A stretch of DNA of 64,000 nucleotides from Closterium sp. NIES-65 (taxonomy: Eukaryota > Streptophyta > Zygnematophyceae > Desmidiales > Closteriaceae). Numbering within the stretch: the stretch's first letter is position 1; each line of letters opens with the position of its first letter. The notes under the pieces are model-generated. The model did not search any database. It saw nothing but the letters and a program-made list of their open reading frames with translations, and was not told where the DNA came from. Shown in pieces: positions 11,701 to 20,700 of this stretch. The DNA lies in contig CANXME010002579.1 of NCBI GenBank assembly GCA_948144175.1, positions 1,362,001-1,426,000 on the forward strand. Direction: 5' to 3'. The translations under genes were made by a program, and so were the position numbers.

Positions 11701-11940
11701 AGCTTCGTACCGTCCACCATTGTAGCTACGAATTGGGTCTCCTCCGCCTTCTCTCCAATTTTCTCCAATGTACTGAGGTCACATACCGAGTGAGATGCAC
11801 CGATGTCCACCAGTGCCAGGAGGCATTGCCCATTGCATAACACCTCGAAGAATAGTGGTTTTTGCTGCGCTGAGTAGCCAAAGAGGGTCTCATTAATAGG
11901 ATCATAGGGTACATCAAGATGAATACCTTCCCTATTTCCT
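8703..11940 (-). pseudogene. pol: Gypsy-2 pol
   Basis: Read downward on the minus strand: protease with [10 protein letters not shown] (about 11.8 kb), RT with [11 protein letters not shown] and YLDDILTY (about 11.3-10.7 kb), RNase H with EADASVQAIG and TDHCNLKYL (about 10.4-9.9 kb), integrase with HHCC head and YHPQTDGQTERLNQ (about 9.8-9.0 kb), and a chromodomain YKIGRVLTHRR...RWKGYDPSEDSW (about 8.9-8.7 kb). Domain order and most residues match Gypsy-1. It has several breaks. Confidence 0.9.
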
Positions 11941-13314
11941 ATACCTTACTCAGCACTTTTCACATCCAACTTCACCTTCAGGGTAGGAGGATTTTTCTGA
12001 GGCTTGTATAATTTCTCCTGAGCGTAGATTTGTCCTTTAAGCCTTTGCAGTTGTGAAGGCTTCACCTGTGGGCAATGGGGAGCCTTAACACAGTGCTGCG
12101 GGGAGAGAATATTAACTCCACAGAACGTACGACCCTTTTCTACGCTCCGTAGTAATTTGCCCAACTTCTCAAGTACCTGAATAGTTTCTAAAGGCTTTTT
12201 CTTGGCCTCTAAATCTCCCCTGAATCTTTCAAATGCTTGAAAACCTCGAGAAGCAATATTTTTCAATAGAGTATCTTTATAGGATACTTTTAACAATTCT
12301 TTACTTTCGTGGGTGTTCGGTTGGAGTTTCCTGGCCGGTGCAGAGTCTTTTTTCGCGGAGCCTCCGTTCGCCTCGGCGATTTCCCTTGATGCCAGCCGGT
12401 CGTGGCGTTTTAGACTCGCGCCATCATTTTCTCCCTTTTTCACCTGCACCCAAGTCGACACGTCGTCGCATTTTTCTCCTTTTCGGATCTTTACGCGATC
12501 GCCAGGTCGATCCGCGGCTACTGGCGATCGCCATTTTTTTACTTCGGGGGTGCTCCACTATTATCGCCCTGCAGTGCCGCACGTGCATTCTTTATTTTGT
12601 AGCACGACAAAATCTGATGCGCCGCAAAATTCGCATTTTGTCGGCTGCTGCTTCGCGTCGTATTTGTCGATATCCATCGGTTCGGCGAACGTGGGGGGTG
12701 CCGATCGCTCCGTGCCGAATGTACGGTTCGGCGCGAAACGTCGTGTTTCGGGTTGACCTCGAGTCGATTCGTCGTATCGCTCGGCAGCACGCACGATGTC
12801 GCGGTAACTGTTGTTGCTGCGATCACCTGTCCGTGAATCTCTGGTTTTAACCCTTCTGTGTACGCCAGGATTTTTTCGCCTTCGATCAGGTCGGTGATGC
12901 AATTGAATAGTAGCTCCATTTGCTGCGTACACTGTACTACACTACTGTATTGCTTGTGTCGGTGTATCTGCTGCCGCGCCATGTAAGTCGTATTAATGGG
13001 CTCGAAATGTTCGATTAGGTCTGCCCAAAACTGCGCCCACGATTTCTCCCCGTGGGCCACGTCAGTGTAGTAGATCCACTCTAATGCCAGTCCACGTAAC
13101 AATGTCGCTGCGAGCCGAATCCTTGCTGTGTTGTGTGTCGGGGTCGAACAGCCAATGGCCTCGAAGTAAATTTCGAGGTTGCCAGGAATTGTCGAACGTC
13201 AGATCCTTCCGTGCTAGGATCGAACGCTTCGGGGAGCCTCGGGCGTGCTGCTTCGAGGTTCGGCGACAGTGGTGCCATCGGTCCGTGAAATGTCGGTGTT
13301 GCCACTGCTGGTGG

Positions 13315-13456
13315 TCTCAGAATCCCAGCCACTAGACCACTGGGATAAAAGGGCTTGTTAAGTAGCGGGTCAGAGTGCGCCCATAACCCTCCAGGCAAAC
13401 GCGCCTGTAACCCCCCGTAGAATCAATCGGGCATCCACAGTGCAGATCTACTGACA
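13315..13456 (-). repeat. Mini-LTR array, LTR copy 3
   Basis: 142 bp. Plus-strand start TCTCAGAATCCC, end CTACTGACA. Nearly identical to the copy at 13758-13899. Confidence 0.9.
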
Positions 13457-13549
13457 CCCCCCCACACTGGGAGGCCCAGGACTGAGCACAACGGCAACGG
13501 CCTACATGTGCATACACCGAGATTCGAACCCGAGACCTTACTGACACCA

Positions 13550-13687
13550 TGTCAGAATCCCAGTCACTAACCACTGGGATAGAAGGGCTTGTTTAAGTAG
13601 CGGGTCAGTGCGCCCATAACCCCCCAGGCAACCGTGCCTGTAACCCTTCCCTAGGATCAATCGGGGATCACCAGTGGACCTCTGACA
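13550..13687 (-). repeat. Mini-LTR array, middle LTR copy
   Basis: 138 bp, same frame of ends but clearly diverged from its neighbours and closer to the LTRs of the 41304-41651 element (shares the GAGGTCCACTGGTGATCCCC start). Confidence 0.85.
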
Positions 13688-13757
13688 CCCCCCCTCACTG
13701 GGATGCCCGAAGTGCACACACCGGGATTCGAACCCGAGACCTTCGCTCTGGATACCA

Positions 13758-13899
13758 TCTCAGAATCCCAGCCACTAGACCACTGGGATAAAAGGGCTTG
13801 TTAAGTAGTGGGTCAGAGTGCGCCCATAACCCTCCAGGCAAACGCGCCTGTAACCCCCCGTAGAATCAATCGGGCATCCACAGTGCAGATCTACTGACA
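13758..13899 (-). repeat. Mini-LTR array, LTR copy 1
   Basis: 142 bp. The primer-like GGATACCA (13750-13757) directly adjoins its inner end. Confidence 0.9.
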
Positions 13900-14243
13900 G
13901 GTGGTGTTGTCGCTGCTACGTTCACTGCTGCATTCGCTGCTGCTGCGGTGGCGACTCCTGGTTGGTGTGTCAGAAGGGCCTCGAGTCGTCGGATCGCCGC
14001 CTGCATCTACTCCATGTCGGTGCGGAGGCTCGCGATGTCGCTCGTGGTCGCGTAATTGTCGCCTTGGCCCTGCATGCCTAACATTGCGCGTCCGAAAAAA
14101 CCGAAATGAGGGGGAGCGAAAAACACGGAACCGATTTTACGTACCCGAAATCGATGTTTAACTGCGTCGCCCCCGCGGTTTTTGAAGACTCGGTTTTTAG
14201 CGGTCAAAAGACTTTCGCGTGTAAACGGGCTCTGATTACGAAG

Positions 14244-14613
14244 TGTGAGGATCTAGGATCGAGCTCAGAGAAGAGAGTTTGAATTGAATGAATGACCTGG
14301 GTACAATACGAGGCTACATATACGCTCGACACAAGGGCCAGTAACCAGGTGTTACGCGAAGGTTCCGAGGGTCGCGAAGCGTCCCGAACAGACCCTTCCC
14401 AAATTCGGTAGAAGGCAATTCGTTGTCAACCGAATAGCCCAGATTTCGGTGTACGCAACCTAGCTCAGTGCTATAACTATAATAAAATATAGGAAAGCAC
14501 CTAGCCTAGGAAATCAAGCAATTTATGCATGCATATAAATAACCTAAGCTAGTAATAGCGTAATAAAGTAAAAGCAAGCATGCATGGCAAGCATAAGCCG
14601 TCGTACTCTCACA
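14244..14613 (-). repeat. Gypsy-2 5' LTR
   Basis: Plus-strand start TGTGAGGATCTAGG, end TACTCTCACA, followed by GTTCT. The adjoining primer-binding site is degenerate (the minus strand reads CTTCGTAATCAGAGC). Confidence 0.95.
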
Positions 14614-15088
14614 GTTCTGGCCAATCGTCCTCGTCTTGCCATACACGCTCTGGGTGCGGGACTCCGTGGTTTTCGGCAGTGCCTTTAGCCTCAGCAGTCC
14701 CAGAAGTTTTGTCTGCTGCAGCATCAGCCCCAGTTGGCTCGCTTGGGTGGTTGACTGGGGTAACTCCCGGTAAGAGCAGGGTTAGTACAAATTGACCATG
14801 CATAAACACAACCGGTAAAGGGGAAAAATTAGGAGCAGGTGGCGCCGGCGGGGCCGGTGGCGCTGGAGGGGCTGGCGGCGCAGGAGGATTCAGAGGAGCA
14901 GGAGGATGGGGGCGGTGCCATGGGTTATCGTGGCGGCCACGGCAAACTCCGGGTGATGGCGGTCTTCTAAAAAGAAACGCCGAGGCAGGTATTCGTGCCA
15001 TGGCGTAGGCTCTGGGATGGTTCCTCATTGATAACATGTGGGGCATCCACATGCTCGCAAAGAAACCAGGTGTCAAATCGAGAGGCAT
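14614..15088 (-). pseudogene. pogo transposase, N-terminal part of exon 1
   Basis: Open minus-strand frame from ATG at 15088 running into Gypsy-2. It has a proline/alanine-rich tract (repeated PPAP) and an acidic stretch ending QDEDDWPE, which continues exactly as HVDGDADGVEYWSHDG at 8328 once the duplicated GTTCT is counted once. The true start may be a later methionine, since the first 60 residues match no domain I know. Only 64 bp separate the ATG from the Copia C LTR, so the promoter and 5' transposon end are not visible. Confidence 0.7.
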
Positions 15089-15151
15089 GGAAGGACGGGA
15101 ATCTTTTGCATTTCCGTCCTATTCGACCGCACTTTCACAGACCCTGCCTTG

Positions 15152-15294
15152 TGTCAGAATGTTATTATTGTCTAGCCTGCAGTGGGGTACTCCATAGTGA
15201 GTACAGCCCAATTAGGGTTTGCTATATGTATCCAACTGCTTGCTAATGATACCCCTCCTTTCTTCATTCTTTCTTTCTACTGCTAGTTCTGATA
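15152..15294 (+). repeat. Copia C LTR
   Basis: Starts TGTCAGAATG and ends CTAGTTCTGATA next to the primer site. It contains the shared Copia LTR core CAGTGGGGTA...GTACA...CCCAATTAGGGTTT. Confidence 0.8.
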
Positions 15295-15624
15295 TGCTAT
15301 CAGAGCAGGTCGACCCTCCTGGGTCGATCCTGTGGGTGGGCCCACCACCTCACTGCTTCCGCTGCTACTGCTACTTTGTATGTTGCACGCCCCGTGGCGT
15401 GCAACAGATTTTTCATCCCACCGAGCGCTTGGAGCGTGCGGCGGTTTTCTGCCCGCCGTGCGCCCCGAGGCGCGCGGCGGTTTTCTGCCCGCCGTGCACC
15501 CCGAGGCGCGCGGCGGCTTTCTGCCCCATCACTTCGGGCGTCGCCCCCGGGAGGCGCTGCGACGGGCGACGGGGACCCGCGCGTCGCCCCCCGTTGCCCG
15601 TCGTGGCCCACGCGACCTGCGTAG
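15152..15624 (+). mobile_element. Copia C, 5' part only (fossil)
   Basis: LTR 15152-15294, primer-binding site TGCTATCAGAGC at 15295, then a GC-rich leader. The leader shares about 45 nt and its general make-up with the leader of element D, so C and D belong to one family. Copia A inserted here (CGTAG at 15620-15624 and 31276-31280), so the leader may resume at 31281. No gag-pol and no second LTR of C are visible. It lies just upstream of the pogo gene. Confidence 0.75.
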
Positions 15625-15754
15625 TGTCAAACATTGCATGTTCTATCTGGTCAGGCTACAGTGGGTTAGCCTATAGGGGGTACACAATTCTAGGATTTCC
15701 TACTTGTACTCATTTCACTACTAGTTCATTCATTCCTGTTCGCTCATTTCAACA
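15625..15754 (+). repeat. Copia A 5' LTR
   Basis: TGTCAAACATTG...CATTTCAACA. Directly followed by TGGTATCAGAGCAGG. Confidence 0.95.
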
Positions 15755-16519
15755 TGGTATCAGAGCAGGTCCTTCGTTAGGACCGATTTTTTAGGGCCCA
15801 CCGTTACCTACCTACCTACCTACCTACCTGCCCCTTAGCGCGCCCCGGTTTCAAGGCCCCCTAAGGCCCCTCGACTCGTGACCCGCTCCTTAGCGACCCG
15901 CGCGTCGCCCCACGCGCACCGCCCCTTAGCGGCCCCGCCGGCCTCGCGTCGCCCCTTAGCGGCCTCGTCGGCCCCGCGCTAGCCCTTAGCGGCCTCGTCG
16001 CCCCCCCCCCCCCCCTCGTCGACTTCTCACGGCCCCGCACTAGCCCTTAGCGGCCCCTCGCCGGCCCCGCGATCGCCCCTAGAGGCCCCGTCGCCCCCCC
16101 GCGCTTGCCCCTTAGCGGCCCCGTCCGCCCCTTAGCGGCCCCTGCCGGCCCCGCGATCCCTTTTAGAGGCCCCGCCAGCCCTGCACCTGCCCCTTCACGG
16201 CCCCGCGTCGGCCCCGTCCGCCCCATTAGCGGCCCCGTCGGCCTCGCGCTCGCCTCCCTACCGGCCCCTCGCGGCCCCGCGCCCGCCCCTAGAAGCCTCC
16301 TCACAGCCGCGCGCTCGCCCCTAGGCCGCACGAACCGCGTCGCCCAGTCCGAGCCGAACCGCGCGACCCGAGCCGAGCCGCGCGACCCGACCGAGTCGCG
16401 CCGCCCTAACCGAGCCGCGCCGCCCTACCTGAACCGAGCCGCGCCGCCTGTACTAAGCAACCCCTACTGCACCTACTGCTACTCCTACTGCTGCTACTAC
16501 TGCCGCTTCTGCTGCTACT
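15755..16519 (+). other. Copia A primer-binding site and GC-rich leader
   Basis: TGGTATCAGAGCAGG (15755-15769) is the iMet-type primer site. The leader is dominated by imperfect repeats of CCCCTTAGCGGCCCCG-like units from about 15.83 to 16.33 kb, a run of about 15 C near 16.0 kb, and then CTGCTACTCC-type repeats. No coding signal. Copia B and K have leaders of the same composition but other units. Confidence 0.75.
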
Positions 16520-17763
16520 ATGGCTAGCCCTCCTATGCTAGCTTTCGATACTTAGGGCCGCCCAGTGAAGTTTGAGACATGGCTAGATGACCTGCACCTC
16601 TTCCTACAGCTCACTGCCAAGGAGGACATCTCACTGTACGATCACGCCCTAGGCAATGCTCCTGCCCCTGATGCTACTGCTTCTAGTTTCACCCGCTCCT
16701 AGTGGCAGACTCGTGACGCCCACGCTCGCTTTGCTATTCGCAACTCCCTGCTGATAGATGAGCGCGAGCACTTCGGCCAACATAAGACTGCACATGCACT
16801 GTACACTGCTGTCGTTGCCCGCTACTCCTCACCGGCCTCTGCTGCACTAGGCTATCTCTCGCTTCCCTACCTGTTCCCCGACTTGGCCTCTTTCCACACA
16901 GACGCTGACCTCATCACGCATCTCCGCACTAGTGAGGCTCGCTTCCGCGCTGCGATGCCTGATGAGTTCCTTGCCAAGAACCCTCCCCCGCTCTGGCTCA
17001 CTCTCTACCACCTAGTCACCCGCCTCCTTGACACTCTGCGCTCCGTCAGGGACCAATTCCTAGCTCGCTGCCCCACCGAGCTCACCATTGCCCTCCTCGA
17101 GAAGGAACTGCTTGCAGGTGAGGCTAGCATAGTTGCTGTAGGTGCCTCTCGTGGCGACCCCCGCACCCCGCTCTTTGAGGGGTGTTCTCCTTCCCCCCTC
17201 CTTCCCTCTGTCGCCTCTGCTGCTGCTGTCGACCTCCTCGGTGCTGAGAAGTTCGGGACTGCGTCTGCTTCGAGCGGGCGCCGCAGCGGCAAGGGCGCAG
17301 GGGGCAAGGGAGGCGGAGGTGATGGCGTGGGAGGCGGTGGTGGGGGCGGTGGTGGCGGGCGGGGTGCTGGCGGGGCTGGAGGAGCCAGTGGCAGCGGTGG
17401 GGGTGGTGGCGGCAGCGGCGGGGGAGGCGGCAGGGGCGGGGGCGGTGGTGGGGGTGGCGGTGGCCGCGCCTGTGGCAAAGGTTGGGGTCGTCGTGGGAGT
17501 GGTGGCGGAGGCGGTGGTCGTGGAAGCGCTGGCGGTGGCCAGAGCCAGCAGCACACTCCGTCGCCCCAGGAGGTCCGTGAGTGGTACTCTCAGCACGGGG
17601 GTGGGGGTGGCTTTAGCTGCACGTACGTCGTTCGCACTGGGGACCGCAAGGGTCAGCCGTGTGGGGGACCGCATGCCACGCAGCGCTGCTTTGCTCGCCT
17701 CACTGACGCTTGGCGTATTCAGTACCCTCAGGCCATTGAGCTACCTCGCTGGGCTGAGCTCTA
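16520..17763 (+). pseudogene. gag: Copia A gag
   Basis: Starts MASPPMLAFDT, parallel to the B and M gags. The N-terminal half is the Copia gag domain (WLDDLHLFLQL, YTAVVARYSSPASAALGYL, LFPDLASFHTDADLITHL). A long glycine linker follows (about 17.28-17.53 kb), then the motif SPQEVREWYSQ and a zinc-binding stretch C..VVRTGDRKGQPCGGPH...RCFARLTDAW. The polyglycine linker is GGN-repeat DNA and reads as polyproline or alanine in other frames. It has a few breaks. Confidence 0.85.
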
Positions 17764-20700
17764 GAAGAAAGGGATTGATCTCTATGCTCTACACTTTCAT
17801 GCTATTCTCACTGCCATGTATGTGATGTCTACTAGTGGAGAGAGTGCTGAGTACCTGTGTGTTCCCCCCAACCCGGGCATTAGGACCAGTACGGCTGCCG
17901 CTCTATGTACTAGTGCATCCCCCCCCTCTGGTTCTCGCGTGTCTGCTACCCCAGGTGTTGGTGAGGCTGCTGATCTAGGTGCTTGTGCGTCTGCCCCCCT
18001 GGTACTGAGTCGACTGCCGCACTGCACACCTTCACACTGGACTCAGGTGCTTCTCGCTGTTTCTTTCGTGACCGCACTGCCCTTGAGCCGCTTGCTCGGC
18101 CAGTTGCTGTCTCCCTCGCTGACCCCTCTGGGGGTCCGGTCATTGCGACCTCCTCCACTGTCCTCCCTTGTCCTGCGGTCCCGTCGGGCATACTGTTAGG
18201 TCTCCACCTCCCCTCGTTCTCTACGAACCTGGTGGCAGGTTGTGCGCTCCAGGATGGGGGTGTTCACCAGTTCACCCTTGCCTACAAGCGAGTGACACAC
18301 TGCACTTGTGCTCGTACGGGCCGTCACTTGGCTACCTTCACTCGGCAGCCGGGGTCGGACTTGTACACACTGACCACAAAGTCCCCTCAGGTCGATGTGT
18401 CTGCGTCTGCGTCCGCATCGGGTCAGCTGTCGGCCCCCTGCTCTTGTCGCTCTCTGGCACACGAGACTGTCCGGTGGCACCACCGACTTGGTCACCCGTC
18501 TGTGCAGTGGCTTCGTGCCATGCACTCCCGGTACCTTGTCTCTGGTCTTCCCAGGGTCCTTCCGCCCCTCCCTCCCTCGCCTGCTCCTCCCTATCTTCCC
18601 TGTGTCGAGGGGCGGCAGCGCCCCGCTCCTCACTCCTCCTCGTTTCCCCTGACGACTGCTCCTTTGCAGACACTCCACATGGACGTGTGGGGCCCAGCCC
18701 GCGTCCGTGGTCAGAGTCAGGAGAGGTACTTCCTGATTGTTGTTGACGACTACTCGCGCTACACCACGGTCTTCCCCTTGCGCACCAAGGGTGAGGTCCC
18801 CGATGTTCTGATCCCTTGGATCCGCAGAGCCAGTCTCCAGCTCAGCAAGCATTTTCGTTCGGACTTTCCTGTCCTGCGCTTGCACTCTGACAGAGGTGGT
18901 GAGTTCTCCTCCGACCTCTTGACAGCCTACTGTGCTGAGCACGGCATTGAGCAGTCGTTCACCCTTCTGGCCTCTCCACAGCAGAATAAGGTTGCGGAGC
19001 GCCAAATTGGCCTGGTCATGGAGGTCGCCCGTACCTCCTTGATCCATGCGGCCGCCCCCCACTTTCTGTGGCCGTTTGCGGTCCGGTATGCTGCGCATCA
19101 GCTCAACCTCTGGCCCCGTGTCTCCTTGCCGGAGGCCTCGCCCACCTTGCTGTGGACGGGAGAGGTTGGTGATGCGTCACGCTTCCGTGTCTGGGGATCT
19201 CGAGCTTTTGTACGCGATACGTCTGCGGACAAGCTCTCCTCCCATGATGTTCCTTGCGTCTTCCTCGGCTTCATCCCGGACGCGCCTGGTTAGCAGTTTT
19301 ACCACGCCACCTCGCGCCGGGTCCTGCCCTCTCAGGACGTCACTTTTGACGAGTCCGTCCCCTACTACCGCCTCTTCCCCTACCGCACTGCCCCGCTCCC
19401 TCCCCCGCCTCTCTTCCTCGCGCCAGGTGCTGCTGTCGTAGACCCCCTCCCCCCTCAGGGTGCCGCTCCCTCAGGTGTGTCCCAGGTAGACCCGGTTGAG
19501 CCTACTGAGGTAGCTGTCGACTCTCGTCTTGCTGGGGGTGCGGAGCCTGGGGGTGCGGAGCCTGGGGGTGCGGAGCCTGGAGGTGCGGAGCCTGGGGGTG
19601 CGGAGCCTGAGGGTGCTGAGCCTGGGGGTGCTGAGCCGCGGAGTCCGGAGTCTGGGGTTCTGAGTCTGGGGGTGCTGAGCCTGGGAGTTTAACACTTGGA
19701 GGAGCCCTCTCCTCGGAGCAGCTGCGTGAGTGGTACTTGCAGTACTGCAGCCTCCGGCGAGGTGCCTCTGGAGCCAGGCGTACTAATGGGACTGGTGCTG
19801 GTGTTCTCCTCCTAGTCGCGAGCTCCCCTCTCTTGAGAGGATCCGTGAGTGGTACGAGCGGCGCTGCACTCTTCGGAGTGGCGCTCCTTGTGTCACGGAT
19901 CCTGCTGGTGCTGCTGGTGCTGGAGGTGCTGCTACTGCTGGTGGTGCTGCTGCTGGTGGTGGTGCTGCTGGCGCTGCTGGAGGTACTCCTGGTGCTGAGC
20001 ACCCGTCCGTTGGAGCTGCTGCTAGTGCTGCGGACCCTGGAGTTGGTGCTGCTGCTGGTGCTGCGGATCCTGGTGTTGGAGCTGCTGCTGGTGCTGCGGA
20101 CCCGGAAGTTGGAGTTGGTGCTGGTGCTGCGGACCCTAGAGTTGGTGCTGCTGCTGGTGCTGCGGACCCTGGTGTTGGAGCTGCTGCTGGTGCTGCTGAC
20201 CCGGACGTTGGAGTTGGTGCTGGTGCTGCGGACCCTGGAGTCGGCACTGCTGCTGGTGCTGAGGACCCTGGAGGTGTTGCTGCTGCTGGTGCTGAGGACC
20301 CTGGCGCTGGTGTCTCTACTGGTTCTGGAGACGCTGCGCGGCCGCGGCCGTACTTCGTTCCGCTCCTTCAGCAGGTTCTTGGTCAGCCTTCTCCTCCTTG
20401 TCCTCCTCCCTCCTTAGAGTGTCCTCCGTCTGTCCAGTCGCAATCACGGTTCCCGCCTACCTCCCCTCCCCCTGGTCCTGCTCCATACACTGGTCCGACT
20501 AGAGGTCTTACTGAGCGTCGTGAGCCTGAGTCTCGTCCTGCGTCGCCGGAGTCTCGTCGTGCGTCGCCTGTTCGTGCTACTCTCACTAGTCGTCGTGTCC
20601 CGCGTCAGCGTCGTCTTGCTGTCCCAGGCATTCACCAGATGGGGGTGCTGTGCTCGTGGGTGCTGAGCTTGGGGGTGCCGAGCCTGGGGGTGCTGCGTCT

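Larger units (their letters stand above)
13315..13899 (-). mobile_element. Mini-LTR array (three LTRs, two interiors) with tRNA-like boxes
   Basis: 585 bp inserted in Gypsy-2 gag with GGTGG duplicated at 13310-13314 and 13900-13904. On the minus strand it reads LTR (13899-13758), interior (13757-13688), LTR (13687-13550), interior (13549-13457), LTR (13456-13315). Each LTR starts TGTCAG; the outer ones end CTGAGA and the middle one CTGACA. The first interior begins with TGGTATCCAGAGC, a near match to an iMet primer site, and ends in a GGGGGGG tract. The outer LTRs differ at about one site of 142, while the middle LTR is clearly diverged. An A box TGGTCTAGTGG lies at the LTR end and a B box GGTTCGAATCC in the interior. 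No protein is encoded. Same family as 41304-41651. Confidence 0.9.
11946..14084 (-). pseudogene. gag: Gypsy-2 gag and pre-protease spacer
   Basis: Begins with MLGMQGQGDNYATT at 14084 on the minus strand, the counterpart of the Gypsy-1 start. The capsid region (LPEAFDPSTEGSDVRQF, LALEWIYYTDVAHGEKSW, FEPINTTYMARQQIHRHKQ) and a knuckle-like CEFCGA follow at about 13.3-12.5 kb, then the lysine-rich spacer to about 11.95 kb. It is interrupted by the mini-LTR array and has other breaks. Confidence 0.85.
8329..14613 (-). mobile_element. Gypsy-2: chromodomain Ty3/Gypsy LTR retrotransposon (fossil)
   Basis: 6285 bp, opposite orientation to Gypsy-1, same family. LTRs of 370 bp at both ends, target-site duplication GTTCT at 8324-8328 and 14614-14618. 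By eye the LTRs differ at about 30 of 370 sites (about 92% identity), so it is older than Gypsy-1. Gag and pol are all present but broken at several places, and a 585-bp mini-LTR array (13315-13899) sits in gag. It interrupts exon 1 of the pogo gene. Confidence 0.95.
682..15088 (-). pseudogene. pogo-superfamily (CENP-B/DDE_1) transposase gene, split by two Gypsy insertions
   Basis: A DNA transposase gene read from 15088 down to 682. Four inferred exons (15088-7742 with Gypsy-2 inside, 7642-7358, 7278-6946, 6882-682 with Gypsy-1 inside) and introns of 99, 79 and 63 bp with GT-AG borders give 1998 nt, or 665 codons plus stop, once each Gypsy and one TSD copy are set aside. Order: proline-rich N-terminus, two helix-turn-helix DNA-binding parts (CENP-B type), then a DDE_1 core with INVD, LILDSYR and VQPLDVSVN as the three acidic sites. 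Family knowledge: such proteins bind terminal repeats and cut and paste at TA. Two nonsense codons lie in the core: TAG where a GAG would give INVDE, and TGA after LDSYR. It is therefore a pseudogene even without the insertions. A domesticated CENP-B-like host gene is the alternative; the nearby repeat motifs favour a transposon. Confidence 0.85.

Noticed and set aside
17005-17825. Long proline- or alanine-rich frames overlapping Copia A gag
   Set aside because: Shadows of the GGN-repeat glycine linker of gag.
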